In this document: positions 8,871-17,201 of the stretch, piece after piece
Numbering within the stretch: the stretch's first letter is position 1
Layout of the letters: the number at the start of each line of letters is the position of its first letter
Source: Bacteroidia bacterium
GTDB taxonomy: Bacteria > Bacteroidota > Bacteroidia > JABEUT01
Reading direction: 5' to 3'
Length of the DNA stretch: 24,903 nt
Assembly: GCA_013044305.1 (NCBI GenBank)
Contig: JABEUT010000197.1
Coordinates: 1-24,903, forward strand
Notes under the pieces: generated by a model
Seen by the model: only the letters and a program-made list of their open reading frames with translations
Database searches by the model: none
Told to the model about the DNA's origin: nothing
Translations under genes and position numbers: made by a program

Positions 8871-10307
8871 ATGTCAGAAAAACAACGAACGATAAAAAAT
8901 CCTGTCAGTCTTTCAGGCCGCGGACTCCATACAGGTATACTTACTACAGTAACCTTTAAAGCCGCACCGGTGAACCACTGGTTTAAATTTCAGCGAGTTG
9001 ACCTGCCCGGCCAACCCCTGATTGACGCCGATGTGGACAATGTAAAGAACACCGAAAGAGGAACCTCGCTGGAACAAAACGGGGCAAAAATTGCAACCAC
9101 GGAACATGTACTTGCCGCCCTTGTCGGGCTGGGAATAGATAATGCCCTTATAGAGGTTACAGGGCCGGAAATACCCATTATGGACGGAAGCTCAAAGCAA
9201 TTTGTAGATGCACTTGAAAAAGCCGGAATAGTTGAGCAGGAGGCCGAAAGAACTTATTTTGAGTTAAAAGACAATCTTACCTACGAAGACAACGAAAAGC
9301 ATATTGAAATGCTCGCCGTTCCGCAGGATACATTCCGGCTTACGGTAATGGTAGACTACAATTCACCTGTGCTTGGTACGCAACACGCTGCCATTTACAA
9401 CACCAGTGAATTCAAAAAAGAAATTGCAGCCTGCCGCACTTTCGTCTTCCTGCACGAACTCGAAATACTTTTATCGCATAACCTGATTAAGGGGGGCGAT
9501 ATGGACAATGCCATCGTTTTAGTTGACAGGGACCTGCCACGTGAAAAGCACGAATACCTTGCCAAAGTATTCAACAAGCCTAATATTGAAGTGAAAGGCA
9601 AAGGCATATTGAACAATACACAGCTTAAATTCTTTAATGAGCCTGCCCGCCACAAACTGCTTGACATGGTTGGCGACCTGGCCCTTGTGGGAATGCCTAT
9701 CAAGGCGCACATTCTGGCGGCACGCCCCGGTCATTCGGGCAATGTTGCTTTTGCAAAAAAGATTAAAGAAGTTATTAAAAAGGAAAAGGCAAAAAAGGCG
9801 GCCCCCCGCTTTAATCTCAATGCCGAACCTTTGATGAACGTAGTCGATATAATGAAGTTTTTGCCCCATAGGCCGCCATTCTTACTCGTGGATAAAATTC
9901 TGGAATTAGGACCAACGCACGTTGTTGGCATCAAAAATGTTACAATGAACGAGTATTTTTTCGAGGGACATTATCCCGGCAACCCGATTATGCCCGGCGT
10001 GCTGCAGATAGAAGCCATGGCTCAAACCGGAGGGATACTTGCGCTCAAATCGGTTTCCAACCCCGAAGATTACCTTGCCTACTTTATGAAAATAGACAAT
10101 GTGCGCTTCCGTAATCAGGTTGTGCCGGGCGACACCCTTGTTTTCAGGCTCGAAATGTCGGGCGAAATACGCCGTGGTATCTTTAGCATGAAAGGAACTG
10201 CTTATGTTGGCGACAAAATTGCAACCGAGGCTGAACTGATGGCGCAGATCTCAAGGAAAAGACCATCAAACGGAACTTCGATAGAAAAAATTATGGCCAA
10301 AAAGTAA
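8871..10307 (+). CDS. lpxC/fabZ: Bifunctional UDP-3-O-acyl-GlcNAc deacetylase / 3-hydroxyacyl-ACP dehydratase
   Basis: 478 residues, two enzymes in one chain. The LpxC part (about 1-300) is the zinc deacetylase that commits UDP-acyl-GlcNAc to lipid A. Zinc ligands are H79 (TTEHVLAAL), H261 and D265 (RHKLLD), and the catalytic histidine lies in RPGHSGNVAF. A lysine-rich linker (about 300-320) leads to the FabZ part (about 327-478), the hot-dog dehydratase of fatty acid elongation: HRPPFLLVDKI at 333 and the catalytic H367 and E381 in EGHYPGNPIMPGVLQIEA. The two enzymes compete for the 3-hydroxyacyl-ACP pool, so the fusion fixes their ratio. It is characteristic of Bacteroidota and a few other phyla. 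A GGAGG at 8842-8846 is about 24 bases from the ATG, too far for a normal ribosome site, and no closer in-frame start exists. Confidence 0.97.
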   Translation: MSEKQRTIKNPVSLSGRGLHTGILTTVTFKAAPVNHWFKFQRVDLPGQPLIDADVDNVKNTERGTSLEQNGAKIATTEHVLAALVGLGIDNALIEVTGPEIPIMDGSSKQFVDALEKAGIVEQEAERTYFELKDNLTYEDNEKHIEMLAVPQDTFRLTVMVDYNSPVLGTQHAAIYNTSEFKKEIAACRTFVFLHELEILLSHNLIKGGDMDNAIVLVDRDLPREKHEYLAKVFNKPNIEVKGKGILNNTQLKFFNEPARHKLLDMVGDLALVGMPIKAHILAARPGHSGNVAFAKKIKEVIKKEKAKKAAPRFNLNAEPLMNVVDIMKFLPHRPPFLLVDKILELGPTHVVGIKNVTMNEYFFEGHYPGNPIMPGVLQIEAMAQTGGILALKSVSNPEDYLAYFMKIDNVRFRNQVVPGDTLVFRLEMSGEIRRGIFSMKGTAYVGDKIATEAELMAQISRKRPSNGTSIEKIMAKK

Positions 10308-10330
10308 AAAACAAAGCATACAAAACCTCA

Positions 10331-11143
10331 ATGCTATCTCCGCTTGCACAAATTGCCCCCGGCGCCAAATTGGCGAAAAATGTAACAGTAGAGCCTTTTG
10401 CGGTAATTCATGATGACGTTGAAATCGGCGAAGGAACTGTAATCATGTCGCACGCCATAATAATGCCGGGCTCAAGGATAGGAAAGAACTGCAAAATATT
10501 TCCCGGTGCCGTAATATCGGTTATTCCAATTGACCTAAAGTTTGCAGGAGAATATACAACGGTTGAGATTGGCGACAATACTTCTATACGCGAATACTGC
10601 ACCATACACCGCGGAACAAATGAAAACCGCAAAACTACCATTGGCAGCAATTGTGTTATAATGGTTTATGTGCATTTAGGACACGATTGTGTGATAGGCG
10701 ATCATGTGCTTATTTCAGGATACTGCGCCCTGGCAGGGCACGTACATATAGAAGACTGGGCCATACTCGAAGGCTATACCAAAGTCCAGCAATTTACCCG
10801 CATTGGCGCACACTCCTTCCTTGCCGCCGACTCAAGTGTAAGGAAAAATGTTCCGCCCTTTGTTAAGGCAGCCCGCGAGCCGCTATCCTATGCAGGAGTA
10901 AATACAGTAGGGTTAATGCGCCGGAACTACACGCAGGAAATGATTTCGCGTATTGAAGACATATATAGAATTCTTTATGTAAAAGGATACACTCTGCCAA
11001 CCGCACTGAAGGAAATACAAGATACAGTACCCGATTCGGAAGAAAAGTCGCTCATACTGAAATTTATTGAAGAATCGAAGAATGGCATAATAAAAGGCCC
11101 GGCGCTTCTTTCAAAATCTAAGGCAGTAAATGAGAATCCGTAA
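10331..11143 (+). CDS. lpxA: Acyl-ACP-UDP-N-acetylglucosamine O-acyltransferase
   Basis: 270 residues. It catalyses the first, reversible step of lipid A synthesis: transfer of a 3-hydroxyacyl group from acyl carrier protein to the 3-OH of UDP-GlcNAc. Hexapeptide repeats fill about 1-190. H118 in the string VHLGHDCVIGDHV corresponds to the catalytic H125 of E. coli LpxA, and the ILEGYTKVQQFTRIGAHSF segment matches the E. coli GGMTAVHQF region. The C-terminal part (about 195-260) is helical, as in the family. It lies 23 bases after lpxC/fabZ with no promoter element between, so it is co-transcribed. Confidence 0.97.
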   Translation: MLSPLAQIAPGAKLAKNVTVEPFAVIHDDVEIGEGTVIMSHAIIMPGSRIGKNCKIFPGAVISVIPIDLKFAGEYTTVEIGDNTSIREYCTIHRGTNENRKTTIGSNCVIMVYVHLGHDCVIGDHVLISGYCALAGHVHIEDWAILEGYTKVQQFTRIGAHSFLAADSSVRKNVPPFVKAAREPLSYAGVNTVGLMRRNYTQEMISRIEDIYRILYVKGYTLPTALKEIQDTVPDSEEKSLILKFIEESKNGIIKGPALLSKSKAVNENP

Positions 11144-11167
11144 CAACCCACTTGGTACCGAAAAGGC

Positions 11168-11776
11168 ATGATCATCAATATTGAGAATGCGGGCAAGCGT
11201 TATAATAATAATTGGATATTCAGAAAACTGTCCTTAAATTTTATATCCGGCGGGAAATATGCAATAACTGGCCCCAACGGCTCCGGCAAATCAACCCTTT
11301 TAAGAATAATTTCAGGCAGTCTTACTCTATCTGAAGGGACGGTAACATACAGCAATGGCAAGACACAGGTAGGCAGCGAGGAGATTTTCCGTCATATTTC
11401 CATTTCGGCTCCATACCTTGATATTCCGGAAGAATACTCCCTTGCAGAACTGATAGCTTTTCATGTAAAGTTTAAGAAGACCGTTATTCCGGCAGCAGAA
11501 ATGATTGCGCGCATGGAACTCGAACCGGCAGGGAACAGACAGTTAAAGTATTTTTCATCGGGTATGAAACAGAAGGTGAAACTCGGAATTGCCATTCTCA
11601 CCAATTCGCCCGTACTCCTTCTCGATGAACCCTGCACAGCCCTTGATGCCGGAGCAATTAAGTGGTACCAGCAAATGATTGAACGATATGCAGCGAACAA
11701 AACGGTGCTTGTTTTCTCGAATAAACGAAGCGAGGAATACAGCTTCTGTTCAAATTTTGTTGCCCCGTTTGAATAA
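11168..11776 (+). CDS. ABC transporter ATP-binding protein, stand-alone
   Basis: 202 residues, a single ABC ATPase domain. The Walker A is GPNGSGKST (35-43), the signature YFSSGMKQK lies at about 127-135, and the Walker B with its glutamate is LLLDEPCTALD (about 149-159). The usual switch histidine is replaced: the expected place reads VFSNKRSEE, with Asn. The Q-loop region is short. The gene begins 24 bases after lpxA and closes the plus-strand block. No permease partner is adjacent, so its substrate is unknown; an envelope lipid is a guess from the location. The domain is complete, not truncated. Confidence 0.85.
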   Translation: MIINIENAGKRYNNNWIFRKLSLNFISGGKYAITGPNGSGKSTLLRIISGSLTLSEGTVTYSNGKTQVGSEEIFRHISISAPYLDIPEEYSLAELIAFHVKFKKTVIPAAEMIARMELEPAGNRQLKYFSSGMKQKVKLGIAILTNSPVLLLDEPCTALDAGAIKWYQQMIERYAANKTVLVFSNKRSEEYSFCSNFVAPFE

Positions 11777-11796
11777 AACGGCCGTGATTTTTAATC

Positions 11797-14700
11797 CTAC
11801 TGGTTATCGGAATTTGCCATTACCCGCCGCAGAAATATAGTTTTGGCGTTGGCATCGGCAGGCTGGAATATGAATTTCCCCTTATCCGTTTTTTGCTCCC
11901 TCTTATCCGATTTTATTGATGAAATGGCATTGTTAAAGTCGCTGTTGGACGAATAGGCTGAAATCACATTTTGGTTATAATTGAAAAAGTACCAGTGCAT
12001 GGGATCGAGTTCCAGATACATATTAAGCTGGTCGCCGCGGCGACCTTTACGTAATTCAATTTTGCCATATATCAGTTTATTGATCGCTGCCTTACCCATA
12101 CTACCCACTCCGATAGGCCCTTCGGAAACATACGAACCCAATGATGAATTCCATTTTAAATTTACCTGACTTAGGAAGAGCGTAAACTGATCATCCTTGG
12201 GCAGCTTCTTCATGGCCCCGTAAAGGGTGAGTTGTGTAATAAGTTTATCCGCCTGATCTTTACCAAGTATTTCACGCAGGCTCTTCTGGTAATCCTGTTT
12301 CGAAAAATCAAAAGGCTTCAATCCGACAAAATTACTCATATCGGTGCTCATTTTTTCCAACGCTCCGTCGTCGAAGAAAAAATTAAAGGACATAATTGCC
12401 TTTATTGTTACCGAATCGGGGGTAATATAGTCGGTAGCGGAGCCGGCAGTCTTCCAGTCAAGCTGCCCGAGGTTTACGCCCAGATTAATTATGCCTTCAT
12501 TGTATAGAATGCACCTCCTTGTATCCAGGCTTATGTAATTGCCTGCAACGGATTGTTCGGCAAGCTTTTCCTTGCTGGAGATACGGTATTGCCCGCTTGT
12601 TTTGTCAAATGCGAGGAAACCACTGTCGGCCAAAAACGGATTGTCGTATTTCGGATTAACGACAGGGGACAGAAATGTAGGATATATGTAGACAGAATCG
12701 GGTGATACTGACAGCACCGGCGAGGAGGACAAGGCTGTTTTATCCTCGTTCACCGGATTGGCATTTACAGGTATCATTATATTGTTGGGATCCACCTGCG
12801 ATGCAAACTTTACCCAGGATATTTTTATTTCATTGCAGGAGTGGGCAATACGGCATTCACCGTCAAAAAATAGAAACGGATTGCTTGCTATCAGTTTCAC
12901 ATCGCCCTTGAACTTAAAGTTTGGGCTGAAGGCAAAATGCGCCGAATCGGCAACAGTTGTGGAGGCAATGGTTTGATGCGTGGTATCCACATGTATATTG
13001 CTGAAAAATATCGGCCTCTTGTTTTTCAGTTCATCAATAAAATCAAAGTATCCCGATCCGTCGTATTTTTTCCGCGAGCTGATATTTACATCAGAATTAT
13101 ATAATTTATAGTACTTGGTTACTGTATTCGCGATTATGGTAGATTTAACCAGCGGGTCCATTGCGGCATTCCGCCTTACATATACATTCCCGCTATCTGG
13201 TATTATCTGCGCATCGGCTACATTAATAAACGGAACATTATGCGCCGAAATAAGGTAATTTTTCAGGCTGAATCTTGCGGTTGGAGCTATGAACTGCAAT
13301 GAATCCTGATGTGGCTCGACGGAAATAAATTTCGATCCTGAAAACTGAAGCTGTTTCCCTTCGCTCATGGCCTGCTGGGTTTTGTTGGAAGAGAAATCAA
13401 TGTCTTCCTGATCCATATACCATTTAAACTCGTCCATGAAGGCTATATATTTGTTCACCGGAAAGCCGACCATGGAACCGCCGCCGTTTGAGAGGAACTC
13501 GCCCATTCTCTTTTCAAAATCCACTTCGGAGTTCATATTTTTTGTGTTAAAGGCTATACCTCCTGCAGAATCGATTTTTTTGAGGAAAAAGTCTGCCGTA
13601 TCGGCCATAAATTTATGTTGCTTAAACCGTATGAGATGCGAAGTGAGGTAGGCTTTCTGGAAGTCTATCAGTCCGCCACCCGTCAGCAATTCCGGACTTA
13701 ACTGCAGGTGCCCGTGAAAGGTGCTTTGGTGGTTATAGCACTGAAAGGGAAGTTTAAGGTCGCTAACATCCATAAAATCCTTTTTGGGCATCCAATGCTC
13801 ACGGACGGTGTCGCCATAAACCTGTGGGAATTCAGGCGGGGTCTTCTGTTCTTTCAGATTGAAACTTGAGGCCACGGCATTCATGGAATCCGGATAAAAG
13901 GTGAAATCTTCCGACTTGGATACGGAAGTAACATAGTTAATTGTGCCTCCTCCTTTAAAGCCGCGATTGCTTAAACGCAGCTTATTGAAAAACTTACCCT
14001 TGCCCCCATACAGTGCTATGCCTCCTTCAGGAGCATCATGCACAAAACCAAGTGAATAATCGGACTGAAGACGCAGCTCCTCTCTCATATCGGGCACAAT
14101 TCCGGCTGACGAAAACATGCCTCCGAAATGAAGCCCTGCATTGGTAAAACGAGCAAGGCTGTCAATGGTGAAGGGATCCACGCGGAAATAGAAGTTGTCG
14201 CGCTTGTATGCCCCGCCCTGAATGCTTCTCCTATCATAGTAAACAAAGGAATTTGAATCGCTTCTTAACACAGGGTAATTATGCAAGCCCTTAATCCCCG
14301 ATTTGTTGTCGGGTCTGTCTATGGCCAATTCTCCGGTCAATCTCTCTATTACGCTTTTCACCGGCACCAGATGGTGCCTTCCTTTTGCATCTGTCTCAAA
14401 AGATTCTGCAAGAATCCTAATGGAATCGGTATTCACCATTTTAATCTTAAACTGGTCGTATTTGAAACTGAAATGCTTGCCAAAGAATTCAAACCTACCG
14501 GCCTGAATGCTTCCTGCAAAATCAAAATCCCTGTTCCGGTGAAGTGTAATTTCACGGTTTTTGGGGAAGAGATAAACTCCTTGCGAATCGCTGATAATTA
14601 CCACTTTTATCCCGTACAGATTCATATCATTGGTAGTAAGGTCCATCACCCCATTATCGGGTGCATAAATTGCGTTTTTATGCAAGGTGTCCTGCGTAAC

Positions 14701-16356
14701 CTTGGTAGTCAATCTTCCTTTACCTGTGTCCCTACGCTGACTTCCCGGATCAACCGAATGAAAATCTATCACATCATAATCTGATTTCCGCATATCATCG
14801 GCAACGTATTTAAAAAGTTTATCCTCCGCATGTATGTGGTTGTTCTGCTCGTTATAGTTAACCAGCCCCATGGTTGCCATGGTAAGCAATATCGATTCCA
14901 CCTGACCGGGAATTATATTCAGGTAACCCGATAGGGCATCTATAGTAAAATCGCGGCCGTTGATTGTTTTGCAATAATCGGCCACCTGCATAATGAAATT
15001 TGCGCCCATGGAGTTGGCAAACGGGGTGAATACATCGGGTCTGAAATAATCCTTTGATTCAAAATCAGCTATATTCTGTGCGCTTCCCGGTAGATTCCTG
15101 AACTCAAACTTAGGCTGGTCAAGATACCATGAGAAATATTCAAAATACCAGTTTACATTGTGGTAGGAGTCGAAATAAGGCGATTGTGATAGTCCCTGAT
15201 TTGTCCTGATGAACGACAGGTGCCTCTGTGCGATATTATAAACTACCTGTATATCGGGATGGTAAATAGAATCGGTATCAATATGTATGATGATGCGTGC
15301 ATCGTCGGCCGAAATTTGTTCCTTGGTAATTTTATAATCTACCGATTCCACTTCGAGAAAGACCTTGCCTTTTCTCTTAAAAATAAGGCGTGCCGGTTCT
15401 TCAGTTGTTCCGGAACCCACAAATTTCCCTCCCTTCATATAAAAACCTCCGTTATAGGTTATATCCGGGGTAAGATTGGCAATATCAAACCTTTTGCCAT
15501 AAGACTGAAACCGTGGATATGTTTCCTGCCCCTTTGGTTCGTAAATATTTTTTTCAATTACCGTTCCCAGCAGGGGTGCTTTAAAATAGTATTTGTTCCA
15601 AAAGGTTACGGAATCCGCAACAAAACCGCTCTGTCCAAGCTTTATGGTGTAATTCTTCAACTCACCATAAACCATTTTGGCTTCTAAGCCGGTACGTGTC
15701 CAATCTATTTTTCCTCCCGTTCCCCTCCATAATCCTTTCAAAATGGAGAAACTGCCGTGTGTATTATAAATATCAAGGCTGTCATTATGTTCATCTGTAG
15801 ATACAAGATTAAGGTTGTCGAAAACAATCAGATAGTCGCTGTCGCAATTAAACCTGAATGAACTATTACCGACATTCCATGACAATCCCTGCGACTTGAA
15901 AAGCACACCTGATCCGAAAAGATTGACGCTGGTTGTTAGATAATTGCCAAGATTGGTTAGCGGTTTGCGCTTTACGAGCTTTTCAAGACATGTCCGCCAC
16001 TGGGTAAATTGCGTTTCAGAAAAACCTCCTTTTACAAAGAACTGCATGGAGTTCAGAAATGTCTGGAATTGCGGATAAACCGGAATATGCTGTGCAAGCA
16101 TCTCGTTGGAGATGTCAACGGTTGCATTTTTATACTCCGATGTGTAGGCACCCGATTTCCAAACAACTGTAAACTGCTCCATAAATGTTTTTACATCGGA
16201 ATGGGTTGTCAACCCCGTCTGGAGATAATCGTCCAGTTCCTTCAGGAATTTAACCGAGTCCGACGAAAATTCGGTGATCTTGTTCTGCCCCTTTACTCCC
16301 TGTTGAAGAAATATCCCCAGGAATATCAGCAGCACTATCTTCGAAGCATACTTCAT
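11797..16356 (-). CDS. Giant exported protein of unknown function, beta-rich repeats
   Basis: 1519 residues. A signal peptide (1-23, ending GVKGQ) is followed by a helical N-terminal part (about 25-130). Most of the rest is strand-rich with few cysteines. Related units recur: GTGGKIDW (212-219) followed by FVADSVTF (245-252), GGGTINY (802-808), and GGGLIDF (893-899) followed by FMADTADF (916-923). Around residues 480-530 is a short helical, winged-helix-like stretch. The C-terminus (about 1350-1519) mixes helix and strand and has no T9SS sorting domain and no clear beta-signal. I do not recognise the family by function; I believe large relatives occur across Bacteroidota. Alternating strands of this kind resemble bridge-like lipid-carrying proteins such as LptA/OstA, which is only an inference. 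The ATG overlaps the tpiA stop (ATGA), so translation is coupled. It converges with the ABC ATPase gene, 20 bases apart. Confidence 0.85.
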   Translation of the reverse strand: MKYASKIVLLIFLGIFLQQGVKGQNKITEFSSDSVKFLKELDDYLQTGLTTHSDVKTFMEQFTVVWKSGAYTSEYKNATVDISNEMLAQHIPVYPQFQTFLNSMQFFVKGGFSETQFTQWRTCLEKLVKRKPLTNLGNYLTTSVNLFGSGVLFKSQGLSWNVGNSSFRFNCDSDYLIVFDNLNLVSTDEHNDSLDIYNTHGSFSILKGLWRGTGGKIDWTRTGLEAKMVYGELKNYTIKLGQSGFVADSVTFWNKYYFKAPLLGTVIEKNIYEPKGQETYPRFQSYGKRFDIANLTPDITYNGGFYMKGGKFVGSGTTEEPARLIFKRKGKVFLEVESVDYKITKEQISADDARIIIHIDTDSIYHPDIQVVYNIAQRHLSFIRTNQGLSQSPYFDSYHNVNWYFEYFSWYLDQPKFEFRNLPGSAQNIADFESKDYFRPDVFTPFANSMGANFIMQVADYCKTINGRDFTIDALSGYLNIIPGQVESILLTMATMGLVNYNEQNNHIHAEDKLFKYVADDMRKSDYDVIDFHSVDPGSQRRDTGKGRLTTKVTQDTLHKNAIYAPDNGVMDLTTNDMNLYGIKVVIISDSQGVYLFPKNREITLHRNRDFDFAGSIQAGRFEFFGKHFSFKYDQFKIKMVNTDSIRILAESFETDAKGRHHLVPVKSVIERLTGELAIDRPDNKSGIKGLHNYPVLRSDSNSFVYYDRRSIQGGAYKRDNFYFRVDPFTIDSLARFTNAGLHFGGMFSSAGIVPDMREELRLQSDYSLGFVHDAPEGGIALYGGKGKFFNKLRLSNRGFKGGGTINYVTSVSKSEDFTFYPDSMNAVASSFNLKEQKTPPEFPQVYGDTVREHWMPKKDFMDVSDLKLPFQCYNHQSTFHGHLQLSPELLTGGGLIDFQKAYLTSHLIRFKQHKFMADTADFFLKKIDSAGGIAFNTKNMNSEVDFEKRMGEFLSNGGGSMVGFPVNKYIAFMDEFKWYMDQEDIDFSSNKTQQAMSEGKQLQFSGSKFISVEPHQDSLQFIAPTARFSLKNYLISAHNVPFINVADAQIIPDSGNVYVRRNAAMDPLVKSTIIANTVTKYYKLYNSDVNISSRKKYDGSGYFDFIDELKNKRPIFFSNIHVDTTHQTIASTTVADSAHFAFSPNFKFKGDVKLIASNPFLFFDGECRIAHSCNEIKISWVKFASQVDPNNIMIPVNANPVNEDKTALSSSPVLSVSPDSVYIYPTFLSPVVNPKYDNPFLADSGFLAFDKTSGQYRISSKEKLAEQSVAGNYISLDTRRCILYNEGIINLGVNLGQLDWKTAGSATDYITPDSVTIKAIMSFNFFFDDGALEKMSTDMSNFVGLKPFDFSKQDYQKSLREILGKDQADKLITQLTLYGAMKKLPKDDQFTLFLSQVNLKWNSSLGSYVSEGPIGVGSMGKAAINKLIYGKIELRKGRRGDQLNMYLELDPMHWYFFNYNQNVISAYSSNSDFNNAISSIKSDKREQKTDKGKFIFQPADANAKTIFLRRVMANSDNQ

Positions 16357-17123
16357 GATGGAAAAGAACGTATTATGTTCGAAAAATCTTCAGCCTTTAA
16401 TGAAGCGCCGCCGATCAATCCACCGTCAACATCGGAGCATGAAAAAAGCTCTGCCGAATTGCTTACGTTACAACTGCCTCCGTATAGGATTGAAACCCCG
16501 CCGGCAATATCAGATCCGTATTTCGTTTCGATGAATGAACGAATGGAATGGTGCATTTCCTGTACCTGTGCCGTGGTGGCGGTAAGTCCTGTACCGATAG
16601 CCCATATTGGTTCATAGGCAATAATGATTTTAGCAAACTGTTCGGGCGAAAGATGAAAAAGGGATTCGCTTAGTTGCTTGCTGACTATTTCAAACTGCCG
16701 ATTCTCCTTTCTGCTTTGTGAATTCTCGCCCGTACAAACAATAGGGATAAGGTCATGTTTCAGAGCCAAATCAACCTTCTTCATAATATCCTGCTCACTT
16801 TCGTTAAAGTATTGCCGCCGTTCAGAGTGCCCAAGTATTACATACTGCGCACCTACCGACTTAATCATGGCAGCCGACACCTCGCCGGTAAAAGCACCCG
16901 ACTCCTCACTTGAACAATTTTGTGCGGCTACATAAAAGTTTTTGATGCCCTTGGTGGATTCATAAAAGTCGTGAAGGTATGGATAAGGCGGGGCTATTAT
17001 TTTTAGCACTCCCGCCACATTCTGGCTTCTGAATAGGTTATCCTTAATACCGTAAAGCAGGGGTATTGCCTCCGGATAGGTTTTGTTCATTTTCCAATTA
17101 CCCGCAACAATTTTCTTTCGCAT
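16353..17123 (-). CDS. tpiA: Triosephosphate isomerase
   Basis: 256 residues, full length for a TIM barrel. It interconverts dihydroxyacetone phosphate and glyceraldehyde 3-phosphate in glycolysis and gluconeogenesis, as a cytosolic dimer. GNWKMNK gives the substrate-binding N9 and K11, ILGHSERR the catalytic H99, and AYEPIWAIGTG the catalytic base E171 plus the mobile loop 6. ILYGGSCN and DGGLIGGASL form the phosphate-binding loops. The gene sits between the oligopeptide-type permease (78 bases upstream) and the giant exported protein, whose start codon overlaps its stop by 4 bases. tpiA next to DUF1599 and BT_3928-like genes is a recurrent Bacteroidota arrangement. Confidence 0.98.
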   Translation of the reverse strand: MRKKIVAGNWKMNKTYPEAIPLLYGIKDNLFRSQNVAGVLKIIAPPYPYLHDFYESTKGIKNFYVAAQNCSSEESGAFTGEVSAAMIKSVGAQYVILGHSERRQYFNESEQDIMKKVDLALKHDLIPIVCTGENSQSRKENRQFEIVSKQLSESLFHLSPEQFAKIIIAYEPIWAIGTGLTATTAQVQEMHHSIRSFIETKYGSDIAGGVSILYGGSCNVSNSAELFSCSDVDGGLIGGASLKAEDFSNIIRSFPS

Positions 17124-17201
17124 AATCCTAAGTTTTTAGCATTAAATTACAATAATCTTACTGCCTGTCTTGTCGGTATCTTACCTTTCGCGGCACATTC
17201 C

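Noticed and set aside
8839..8871. Strong GGAGG as the ribosome site of a different lpxC start
   Set aside because: No ATG, GTG or TTG in frame lies between it and ATG 8871, and the family N-terminus begins right at 8871.
14281..14784. Plus-strand open frames opposite the giant exported gene
   Set aside because: They are shadows of a 1519-codon frame with a signal peptide and consistent protein-like composition; none has a promoter or a recognisable product.
16009..16617. Plus-strand frame of 202 codons across the tpiA / giant gene junction
   Set aside because: It runs opposite the conserved C-terminus of tpiA and the signal peptide of the next gene, so it is not credible.
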